NCBI GenBank assembly: GCA_026928255.1
Contig: JAIXKJ010000001.1
Span: 1 to 64,000 of the forward strand
Length of the DNA: 64,000 bases
Direction: 5' to 3'
Source: Anaerolineales bacterium
Lineage (GTDB): Bacteria; Chloroflexota; Anaerolineae; Anaerolineales; Villigracilaceae
A program made the position numbers and the translations under genes. This document shows, in pieces, positions 33,347 through 40,504 of this stretch. The notes beneath the pieces were generated by a model. It was not told where the DNA came from, searched no databases, and was given only the letters and a program-made list of their open reading frames with translations. How positions within the stretch are numbered: position 1 is the stretch's first letter; each line of letters opens with the position of its first letter.

Positions 33347-36079
33347 TTACGATAACTGCGCTTTGATTTTTTCGGCGGCGTCTTTATAGCCCGCCAATTT
33401 ATCTTTTTCTTTTTGAACTAACGCGGCGGGCGCTTTGTTGGCGAAGTCGCTATTCAATAAATTTTCTAACCGTTGAATGTGGCTTTCGGCTTCTTTGAGT
33501 TCTTTTTCCAGCCGCGCCTTTTCGGCGGATGCGTCTGTCATGCCTGCCAGCGGCAGATAAATTTCTATCGAGCCGACGACGAGGGCGACCGAGTCGGCGG
33601 GCTTTTCAGCGAGCGATTGATGAACAGCCGTTGACGACGCGTCAAGCCCCGCGAGAGAGGCGATGACGTTCGCCTGACTTTTTAGCAAATCCGTTTTCGC
33701 GTCGCCGACAATCGTCGCGGCGAGTTTCTTCGAGAGCGGAGAATTCTTCTCGGCGCGGACGTTGCGAATCGAGCGCACGATTTCTTGAATCAATGTAAAG
33801 TCCGCGACGGATTTGGCTTCCCAAGATTCTTCTTCCGTCGGTTCGGGAAATGAGGCGACGATCAGCGCTTGCGGCCAACCTTGACACAAATCGGCGAGCG
33901 GCGATTCTCGCAGTGCGGAATGCAAGTGTCCCCAAATTTCTTCGGTAACGAAGGGCGTAAAGGGATGCAACAAGCGCATGCAAGCGTCAAACACTTTGAC
34001 CAGCGTTCTCGCTGTCTGCTCTTTGCTCTCCGCGTTTTTCATCTGCTCTTTGGCGATTTCTACATACCAATCGGCGAAGTCTGACCAGAGGAAATCGTAA
34101 ATCTCTTGTCCCGCTTGCCCGTATTGGAAATTTTGGAAGTTGCGCTCCACGTCGCGGACGAGGGTTTGCAGTTTCGCTAAAATCCAAGAGTCGGCGAGGG
34201 TGTGAGTGTCCCTCACCCCTTGCCCCTCTCCCTCAGGGAGAGGGGTTGGGGCGAGGGAGTTAATCGCGTTAATCACAAACCGCCCGGCGTTCCAAATCTT
34301 GTTGGCGAAGTTGCGGTTGGCTTCCACTTTTTTGACCGAGAGGTTGGTGTCGTTGCCGGGCGTCGAACCGACCAGCAGCGTGAAGCGCAGCGCGTCGGTG
34401 CCGAGTTCGTCCATCACAATCAGCGGGTCAACCACGTTGCCTTTGGTCTTGGACATCTTCTGCCCGTGTTCGTCGCGCACCAGCCCGTGCAAGTAAACGG
34501 TGTGGAACGGCGCCCGCTCGGTGAATTCCATGCCCAGCATAATCATGCGCGCCACCCAGAAGAAGATAATATCGTAGCCGGTTTCCATGTAGGAAGTCGG
34601 GTAAAAATATTTCAGGTCGGGCGTTTCGTCGGGCCAGCCGAGCGTGGAGAAGGGCCACAATCCCGAAGAAAACCAAGTGTCCAACACGTCTTCGTCTTGA
34701 CGAATATTTTTTGAGCCGCAAGTCGCGCAAGCGGACGGGTCTTCGCGCGCCACGGTCATGTGCCCGTCGGGGCAATACCAAACGGGGATGCGATGTCCCC
34801 ACCACAGTTGGCGGCTGATGCACCAGTCCTTCAAATTTTCCAGCCAGTTGAAGTAAACCTTCTCGAAGCGCTGCGGCACAATTTGGATGTCTCCGCCGCG
34901 CACCGCGTCCAAGCCTTTTTGCGCCAGCGAATCAATTTTGACGAACCACTGCTCCGAGATCATCGGCTCGACGATTTCGCCGCCGCGCTGCGAAACGGGG
35001 ATGGTAGTGCGGTACGACTCTTCCTTGATGACCAAGCCCGCCGCTTTCATGTCCGCCCAAAGTTTTTTCCGCGCTTCAAAACGGTCCAAGCCCTGATAGG
35101 GTCCGCCGTTCTCGTTGACTTTGGCTTCTTTGTCTAGCATAGAAATAATTGGCAGGTTATGACGCTGCGCGATCGCGTAATCGTTCGGGTCGTGACCTGG
35201 CGTGATCTTCAACGCGCCCGTGCCGAACTCCATGCTGACGTATTCGTCGGCGATGATTGGGACTTCGCGGTTTAATATAGGCACGAGCGCCGTCCGCCCG
35301 ATGAAGTGTTTGAAGCGTTCGTCGTCGGGGTGCACCGCCACCGCCGTGTCGCCGAGAATCGTTTCGGGGCGAATCGTGGCGACGGGAATATACTCCCCCT
35401 CTCCCTCAGGGAGAGGGGCTAGGGGCGAGGGTTGAATCATATATTTGAAATAATACAGCGTCGCGTTTTCTTCGGTATATTCCACCTCCAAATCGGAGAC
35501 GGCGGTCTTCAAGCCTGGCGACCAGTTAATCAGGCGCGGACCGCGATAGATGAGTCCCTGCTCGTAAAGGCGCACAAATGCCTCGCGGACGGCACGGCTT
35601 AGCCCGTCGTCCAGCGTGAAGCGTTCGCGCTCCCAATCGCAAGAGGCGCCGAGTCGCCGAATCTGAATGGAGATCATGTTGCCGTATTTGCGCTTCCACT
35701 CCCAGCTGCGTTCGAGAAATTTTTCGCGCCCCAATTCTTCGCGGCTGATGTTTTCTTTCGCCAAGTCGCGTTCGACCATCAATTGCGTGGCGATGCCCGC
35801 GTGGTCGGCGCCCGGCACCCAAAGCGCCGAGTAGCCCTTCATGCGGTGATAGCGAATCATCAAATCTTCCACGCTGACGAACATGGCGTGCCCAAGGTGC
35901 AATTCGCCGGTCACGTTCGGCGGCGGGATGGCGATGACAAAGGGCTTGACGCTTGGATCAAAATTCTTGTTGTTGGGATCGTTATGCGGTTTGAAATATC
36001 CGCCCGCCTCCCACATGGCGTAGATGCGCGCCTCGGCGGATTTGAAATCGTAGGCTTTGGGCAATTCTCGTTGACTCAT
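33347..36079 (-). CDS. valS: Valyl-tRNA synthetase with two repeat-derived in-frame insertions
   Basis: ValRS charges tRNA-Val and edits Thr-tRNA-Val. The protein of about 910 residues shows the class I HIGH motif as NVTGELHLGHAMF, the editing-domain segment VATIRPETILGD and KMSKTKGNVVDP. The C-terminal coiled coil is RLEKELKEAESHIQRLENLL. I chose the ATG at 36079 because GGAG precedes it and homologs begin near here. Two stretches reading PLPEGEG (about residues 216-228 and 607-623) are encoded by a palindromic repeat. They lie in loops before the editing segment and after the catalytic domain. A T-box upstream controls the gene. Confidence 0.95.
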   Translation of the reverse strand: MSQRELPKAYDFKSAEARIYAMWEAGGYFKPHNDPNNKNFDPSVKPFVIAIPPPNVTGELHLGHAMFVSVEDLMIRYHRMKGYSALWVPGADHAGIATQLMVERDLAKENISREELGREKFLERSWEWKRKYGNMISIQIRRLGASCDWERERFTLDDGLSRAVREAFVRLYEQGLIYRGPRLINWSPGLKTAVSDLEVEYTEENATLYYFKYMIQPSPLAPLPEGEGEYIPVATIRPETILGDTAVAVHPDDERFKHFIGRTALVPILNREVPIIADEYVSMEFGTGALKITPGHDPNDYAIAQRHNLPIISMLDKEAKVNENGGPYQGLDRFEARKKLWADMKAAGLVIKEESYRTTIPVSQRGGEIVEPMISEQWFVKIDSLAQKGLDAVRGGDIQIVPQRFEKVYFNWLENLKDWCISRQLWWGHRIPVWYCPDGHMTVAREDPSACATCGSKNIRQDEDVLDTWFSSGLWPFSTLGWPDETPDLKYFYPTSYMETGYDIIFFWVARMIMLGMEFTERAPFHTVYLHGLVRDEHGQKMSKTKGNVVDPLIVMDELGTDALRFTLLVGSTPGNDTNLSVKKVEANRNFANKIWNAGRFVINAINSLAPTPLPEGEGQGVRDTHTLADSWILAKLQTLVRDVERNFQNFQYGQAGQEIYDFLWSDFADWYVEIAKEQMKNAESKEQTARTLVKVFDACMRLLHPFTPFVTEEIWGHLHSALRESPLADLCQGWPQALIVASFPEPTEEESWEAKSVADFTLIQEIVRSIRNVRAEKNSPLSKKLAATIVGDAKTDLLKSQANVIASLAGLDASSTAVHQSLAEKPADSVALVVGSIEIYLPLAGMTDASAEKARLEKELKEAESHIQRLENLLNSDFANKAPAALVQKEKDKLAGYKDAAEKIKAQLS
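34210..34257. repeat. REP-like palindrome inside valS (second protein insertion)
   Basis: CCCCTCTCCC TCA GGGAGAGGGG (34223-34245) is a perfect 10-bp stem, extended outward by CCCTCACCCC and GGGGCGAGGG to about 48 bp. It encodes the residues PTPLPEGEGQGVRD in valS frame. The same core occurs at 35396-35418 and, imperfectly, at 53370-53448. Confidence 0.8.
35396..35431. repeat. REP-like palindrome inside valS (first protein insertion)
   Basis: The same palindromic core (35396-35418) with the right-hand extension AGGGGCGAGGG. It encodes PSPLAPLPEGEG within the ValRS sequence directly before the editing-domain motif. Confidence 0.8.
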
Positions 36080-36156
36080 GTTTGCTCCTTTATGGTTAAT
36101 GGTCAAGAGTAAATGACAAATCTCCATTAACCGCTTTCTATTTAATACCTTAAATT

Positions 36157-36440
36157 AAAAACGCTCCGTCCACATAGAGGACGAAGCGCGGCTCCGCGGT
36201 ACCACCTCAGTTCGTTATTAGTTGGCTAGTTGACTGGTTTGCTAGTTTTCTAGTTGCTAAAAACGCTCTTGATTTTGCTGTAACGGGCAAACCCGCGCCG
36301 TTCTACTCGCCGCTCACTGCTCACTGAACTGCGGCTTTCTTCGACAATGACTTCAGACGACTTCTGCGCGATTTCCTGCGGACGCTTTCAGCGTTTGCGT
36401 CCTTCTCTATCAGGCAACCTGCGCGTACTACTTCCGAACG
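36157..36440 (-). ncRNA. T-box leader of valS
   Basis: On the minus strand the T-box motif reads GAGGTGGTACCGCGG (36195-36209). It is followed by the terminator CGCTTCGTCC/GGACGGAGCG with a T run (36157-36188). Stem I starts near 36430, with an AGTA of the specifier loop. Opposite it lie GAAGTC triplets (GTC at 36359-36361 or 36349-36351), consistent with a valine codon. Uncharged tRNA-Val would stabilise the antiterminator and switch valS on. A stuttering CTAGTT-rich segment occupies the variable region (36218-36258). Confidence 0.9.
36218..36245. repeat. CTAG-rich repeat inside the T-box variable region
   Basis: This 28-bp stretch (TTAGTTGGCTAGTT...GCTAG) matches 40317-40344 in the B12 riboswitch at 22 of 28 positions in the same orientation. 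It lies outside the conserved T-box core. Confidence 0.6.
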
Positions 36441-36446
36441 ATTAGG

Positions 36447-36475
36447 ATTATAAAGAGGAAGGCGCGGCAAGTCAA
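36447..36475 (-). promoter_or_regulatory. Promoter of the T-box-valS unit
   Basis: On the minus strand TTGACT (36470-36475) and TATAAT (36447-36452) are spaced by 17 bp, a near-consensus promoter starting about 10 bp before the T-box stem I. Confidence 0.85.
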
Positions 36476-36512
36476 GAGTCCCTTTTTCAAATTCCCTCAT
36501 ATACTTAAGCCC

Positions 36513-37274
36513 ATGCCTATTTACCTTCAATATCTACTGGGCGCGTTGGCGGCGGTTGCGGCGGGGATGGTCAACGCGCTGGCGGGCGGCGGGACGCTCA
36601 TCAGTTTCCCCGCGCTGACTTTTCTCGGCGTTCCCGCCGTCGCCGCGAATATCACAAACACCGTCGCGCTCAGCCCTGGCTACATCGGCGGCGCGTTGGC
36701 GCAGTTTGACGATTTGCGCGGACAGAAAAAACGCCTTTGGGTTTTGCTTCCTGTCAGCGCCGCCTGCGGCGTGCTGGGCGGATATTTGCTTTTGCAAAGC
36801 GGCGAAAAATTATTCAAAGACCTCGTGCCGTATTTGATTTTGCTCGCCTGCGGATTGCTGCTCGCGCAAGATTTTATCCGCGCTTGGTTGACGAAACGCT
36901 TGGCGCAAGGCGGCGCGACTCAACTCGAAAAGCGGACTTGGATTCCCGTGGGGCTTTCCGCCGTTTATGGCGGCTACTTCGGCGCGGGCGCGAGCGTGAT
37001 CGTGCTTTCGGCGTTGGGCTTAACGCTGGACGATTCGCTCACTCGTCTAAACGCGCTTAAGCAAATGATCTCGTTTGTCGTCAACCTTTCGGCGGCGGTC
37101 TTCTTCCTTTTTTCGGGGCAAATCTGGTGGACGATGGCGCTGGTTATGGCGCTCGGCGCGATACTCGGCGGCGTCTTGGGCGGAAAGTTAGCCGGGCGCG
37201 TCAAACCGTCCACGCTGCGCTGGATTGTGATCGTCATCGGCGCGGTTGTGGCGACGGTTTATTTTTTGAAATGA
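36513..37274 (+). CDS. TauE/SafE-family permease
   Basis: The 253-residue protein has about eight membrane segments. The two glycine-rich repeats of the family are NALAGGGTLISFPALTFLG in the first half and GGYFGAGASVIVLSALG in the second. Members export sulfite or organosulfonates or import related anions; the substrate here is unknown. It diverges from valS, stands alone and has no clear ribosome site. It converges with btuD after 12 bp. Confidence 0.85.
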   Translation: MPIYLQYLLGALAAVAAGMVNALAGGGTLISFPALTFLGVPAVAANITNTVALSPGYIGGALAQFDDLRGQKKRLWVLLPVSAACGVLGGYLLLQSGEKLFKDLVPYLILLACGLLLAQDFIRAWLTKRLAQGGATQLEKRTWIPVGLSAVYGGYFGAGASVIVLSALGLTLDDSLTRLNALKQMISFVVNLSAAVFFLFSGQIWWTMALVMALGAILGGVLGGKLAGRVKPSTLRWIVIVIGAVVATVYFLK

Positions 37275-37286
37275 AAATCTAGAATT

Positions 37287-38051
37287 TTACTTTGGCAGCG
37301 CCAGCGGAATATTAAGAAAAGGATGTTCCGCGACAACGACGTCCACGCCGTAGGCGGCGGAGAGCGTTTCGGAAGTCAACACGTTGCGCGGCGAGCCGAC
37401 GGCGGTTAACGTTCCGTTCACCAGCAGGGCGACGCGATGCGCGTAACGGGCGGCGAGATTGAGGTCGTGCAGGGCGATCAAGACGGCGAAATTTTCTTCT
37501 TGCGCCAACTCGCGGATTAATTCCAACAAACTGACTTGATAATGCAAATCTAAATGGGCGGTGGGTTCGTCGAGCAGAAGAGTCGGCGCGGCTTGACATA
37601 AGGCGCGAGCCAGCAAAACGCGCTGCGCCTCTCCGCCGGAAAGTTCGCCCACGCGGCGTTCGGATAAGGTCAAGGCGTTGACGCGAGTCAGGGCGGCGCG
37701 AGTCAATTCGTCGTCGCGGGAAGAGGCGTTGCCGAGAAATCCTAAATAAGGCGCTCGCCCCATCGCCGCCGTTTCCCAAACGGTGAAGGCTGGCGGCAAC
37801 GAAATCGCTTGCGGCACGACCGCGATGCGTTGGGCGCGTTGAGTCGCGTCGAGGGCGCGCAGGTCGTCGCCGTCGCTTCGCATTTCGCCCGACGAAGGGA
37901 TGACGCCGCTTAAGGCGCGAATGATGGTGGACTTGCCCGCGCCGTTCGGACCGATGAGCGCGAGGACTTCGCCGTTGTTGACGTCGAGCGAGATGTCGCG
38001 CAATACGGGGCGCGTTTGATAGGCGGCGGAAAGGCGGCGAATTTGAAGCAT
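37287..38051 (-). CDS. btuD: Vitamin B12 ABC importer ATPase
   Basis: The protein of about 254 residues is a FecE/BtuD-type ATPase: Walker A GPNGAGKST, signature LSGGEAQRV, Walker B LLLDEPTAHLDL and switch histidine in LIALHDLNLA. I chose the ATG at 38051, which overlaps the permease stop (TAATG); longer frames lie within the permease gene. The cobalamin riboswitch upstream of the operon points to corrinoid uptake. Confidence 0.88.
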   Translation of the reverse strand: MLQIRRLSAAYQTRPVLRDISLDVNNGEVLALIGPNGAGKSTIIRALSGVIPSSGEMRSDGDDLRALDATQRAQRIAVVPQAISLPPAFTVWETAAMGRAPYLGFLGNASSRDDELTRAALTRVNALTLSERRVGELSGGEAQRVLLARALCQAAPTLLLDEPTAHLDLHYQVSLLELIRELAQEENFAVLIALHDLNLAARYAHRVALLVNGTLTAVGSPRNVLTSETLSAAYGVDVVVAEHPFLNIPLALPK

Positions 38052-39043
38052 TACCAATACCCTTGATTTTTGACGCGGCGCAAAACCCAAAGGAAGAAGG
38101 GCGCGCCCGCCAGCGCGGTAACGATGCCGACTGGCAACTCTTGCGGCGCGAGGACGACGCGGGCAATGACGTCTGAAAAAAGGAGCGCCGACGCGCCGCC
38201 GAGAATCGAAAGCGGGATGAGGCGGCGATAGTCCGCGCCGAACCACAAGCGGACGATGTGCGGCACGACCAAACCGATGAAGCCGATAATGCCGGAGAAG
38301 GCGACCGCCGCCGCCGTCGCCAGAGAAGCGGCGACGAGGATGACGGTTTTTGTGCGCGTTACGTTAATCCCCAAACTTTGGGCTTGGTCGTCGCCGAATT
38401 GTAAAAGGTTGAGCCGATAGCCAAAGAGCAGCAGAACGCCCAAGCCGACGACGAGGTAGGGGAGGATGGCGAGAATTGCCGTCCAGCCTGATTGACTGGC
38501 GCCGCCCAAAAGCCAGCCTAAAGCGCGGCGCACTTCGTTGGCGGAGCGCAGCATGAAGAAGGAAGTCAGCGAGGTGGCGAAAGAAGAGAAGGCGACGCCA
38601 GTCAAGATTAAGTTGGTGGTCGGCACGGCGCGCCCCACTCGCGCAAAAAAATAAACGATGAAGACGGTCAGCAAGGCGAAGATAAAAGACGAAGCGGGAA
38701 TCGCCAGCAGCCCCCAAAACGTGTAGGGCCATTGGACGGTCATCGCCAGCACTGCGCCCAAGCCCGCGCCCGAAGCGACGCCAATCAAAAATGGGTCGGC
38801 GAGCGGGTTGCGAAAAAGCCCTTGATAGGCGGCTCCGCTTCCGCTGAGGGCGGCGCCAGTTAGGGCGACGAGGACCGTGCGCGGCAGGCGGATATTCCAA
38901 ACGATAAAAGCGAATTTGTCCTCGCCGATTCCGCGCAGGATTTTCCACAGGTCGGCGGGGGAAATGAAAATTGAGCCGATGGCGAGGCTGAGCAAAGCGG
39001 CGAAGAGCAGCGTTAAGGAAAAAAGCAAAAGCGATTTTTTCAT
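38051..39043 (-). CDS. btuC: Vitamin B12 ABC importer permease (FecCD family)
   Basis: The protein of about 330 residues has ten or so membrane segments and FecCD/BtuC signatures: LRGIGEDKFAFIVWNIRLPR near the N-terminus, GAAYQGLFRNPLADP and GIIGFIGLVVPHIVR. I chose the ATG at 39043, since a longer frame adds residues without homologous look. It lies 82 bp after btuF. Confidence 0.9.
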   Translation of the reverse strand: MKKSLLLFSLTLLFAALLSLAIGSIFISPADLWKILRGIGEDKFAFIVWNIRLPRTVLVALTGAALSGSGAAYQGLFRNPLADPFLIGVASGAGLGAVLAMTVQWPYTFWGLLAIPASSFIFALLTVFIVYFFARVGRAVPTTNLILTGVAFSSFATSLTSFFMLRSANEVRRALGWLLGGASQSGWTAILAILPYLVVGLGVLLLFGYRLNLLQFGDDQAQSLGINVTRTKTVILVAASLATAAAVAFSGIIGFIGLVVPHIVRLWFGADYRRLIPLSILGGASALLFSDVIARVVLAPQELPVGIVTALAGAPFFLWVLRRVKNQGYW

Positions 39044-39125
39044 GTCGAATCGCGCAAGCGCTTGGCGCAGAGACGCGGAGAAAAATAACACTTTCTAAAA
39101 CCCCGCGTCTCTGCGATAATGTTTT

Positions 39126-40103
39126 TTACTCGAACAGTTCGGGGTGCAGCAACTTCGCCAGCGCTTCTAATCCGTCCACCAAACGCGGGCCGGGGCGAGT
39201 GATTAAGTTGTCGTCAATCGGGTAAATTTGGTTGGACTTAACCGCCGCGATGGTTTCCCAGCCGGCGCGCGCCGCAACCGCTTCGGGCGTTACGCCCCAA
39301 GCCGCGTCGCCGAGAATGATGATGGACGGGTCGGCGACGACGATTTGTTCCAGACTCAATTGCGGGTACGGGTTGTCCGAGTCCGCGCCGATGTTGTCGC
39401 CGCCAGCGCGAGAGATGAGCAAATCGCCAAACGTGCCGAGTCCGTAAGTCCACGGCTTAGAAGGATCCGTGCCGTCCATTTCGTAAAAGACGGTCGGGCG
39501 CGAGGTAATGGTCGCAATCTTTTCGTCCACCGCGGCGACGCGCTCTTTGAGCGAGGCAATCATGTCGCTGACGTCATGTCCGCTGAGTTGGGCGACGATT
39601 TCAAGGTTGCCGTACATTTCTTCGATGGTTTTGGGGTTGCTCAAATAGTAAACGGTCAGCCCTAATTTTTCTAATTGGTTGACCAATTCGGGCGTGTTGA
39701 TTTCGGCGGCGAGAACGAGGTCGGGTTCGAGCGCGACGATGGCTTCGGCGCTGAATTCGCCCATCGAGCCGCCGACGCTTTCCACCGCCGCCGCTTCGGC
39801 GGGATAGTCGGCGAATTCGTCTCGTCCGACGACTTGATTCCCCGCGCCGATGGCGTAGAGAATTTCGGTGTTGGACGGCGCGAGCGAGACGATGCGCGCG
39901 GCGAGCGCGGCGAGATGCACTTCGCGCCCGAGACCATCCACTGCAGAAATTTCAGCGGGGACTTCGGCGATGGCGATTTCAGCGGTCGGTGCGGCAGTGG
40001 CGGGGATTTCCGTCGCGGCGGGCGCAGACGTCGGCGCGGGTTGCGGCGCGCAAGCGGAAAGCAGCGCGAACGCGAGAGTCAAAATGAAAGTCTTGCGTAA
40101 CAT
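39126..40103 (-). CDS. btuF: Cobalamin-binding lipoprotein of the B12 importer
   Basis: The 325-residue protein has a lipoprotein signal ending LLSAC (C18), an Ala/Pro/Thr-rich linker (about 20-45) and a class III periplasmic-binding fold (RIVSLAPSNTEILYAIGAG, PAEAAAVESVGG, ALEPDLVLA, SLEQIVVADPSIIILGD). This pattern fits BtuF and related siderophore binders; the riboswitch favours cobalamin. It is the first gene of the operon. Confidence 0.88.
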   Translation of the reverse strand: MLRKTFILTLAFALLSACAPQPAPTSAPAATEIPATAAPTAEIAIAEVPAEISAVDGLGREVHLAALAARIVSLAPSNTEILYAIGAGNQVVGRDEFADYPAEAAAVESVGGSMGEFSAEAIVALEPDLVLAAEINTPELVNQLEKLGLTVYYLSNPKTIEEMYGNLEIVAQLSGHDVSDMIASLKERVAAVDEKIATITSRPTVFYEMDGTDPSKPWTYGLGTFGDLLISRAGGDNIGADSDNPYPQLSLEQIVVADPSIIILGDAAWGVTPEAVAARAGWETIAAVKSNQIYPIDDNLITRPGPRLVDGLEALAKLLHPELFE

Positions 40104-40128
40104 GGTTTATCCTAAAATGTGAGTTGAG

Positions 40129-40183
40129 CCTGACAGGTTTTAGAAAAAAATTATCGAGTCATTTTCTTTTGAGACCTGCCAGG
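40129..40183. repeat. Inverted repeat with CCTGACAGG/CCTGCCAGG ends
   Basis: CCTGACAGGTTTT at 40129-40141 and GAGACCTGCCAGG at 40171-40183 form an imperfect long inverted repeat around an AT-rich loop. It sits in the btuF leader after the riboswitch terminator. It has the build of a small mobile palindromic element. Confidence 0.55.
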
Positions 40184-40193
40184 CGCTTACGAC

Positions 40194-40224
40194 AAGAATC
40201 AAAATCCCCAGCGCGGGCTGGGGA
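40194..40224 (-). terminator. Terminator of the cobalamin riboswitch
   Basis: On the minus strand TCCCCAGC and GCTGGGGA form an 8-bp stem (40205-40224) followed by TTTTGATTCTTG. It follows the aptamer and precedes btuF, so B12 binding likely terminates transcription here. Confidence 0.75.
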
Positions 40225-40280
40225 GGGGGAGTGTCAATCCGGGCGGACGAGTCCTCCACCTCCTTCTGCGAGAAGTGGCT

Positions 40281-40420
40281 GAACCGAATCGGCGCGGGCG
40301 ACCTGACTTGGGTAAATTAGTCGGCTAGTTAGTCGGTTGGCTAGCGGACTAGTTTAACTTCACAGTTGCGCGACAGTGTTGGAATTGCACCAACTTCGCC
40401 GCTTGCCGTTTCGTTGCGGG
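40281..40420 (-). ncRNA. Cobalamin riboswitch
   Basis: On the minus strand the conserved blocks GGTGCAATTCCAACACTGTC, GCGCAACTGTGA and AAGTCAGGTCGCCCGC appear in order, as in the B12 element (GCAACTGT is diagnostic). The optional arm between the last two blocks is a stuttering CTAG-rich sequence (40317-40355). It heads the btuFCD operon. A TACAAT at 40425-40430 may be the -10. Confidence 0.88.
40317..40344. repeat. CTAG-rich repeat inside the cobalamin riboswitch
   Basis: TTAGTCGGCTAGTT...GGCTAG matches 36218-36245 of the T-box leader at 22 of 28 positions. It lies in the peripheral region of the riboswitch, outside the conserved core. Confidence 0.6.
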
Positions 40421-40446
40421 CGCTATTGTACCAGAGTTAGCGAAAT

Positions 40447-40476
40447 AAAACTGGACGGCAGACGCCGTCCAGTTTT
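40447..40476 (-). terminator. Terminator after the beta-helix gene
   Basis: AAAACTGGACGGC and GCCGTCCAGTTTT form a perfect 13-bp stem around 4 bases; on the minus strand TTTTATTT follows. It ends the beta-helix gene and insulates the riboswitch. Confidence 0.9.
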
Positions 40477-40504
40477 GTGTTGCGATGAAGCGGAATGTTG
40501 CGCG

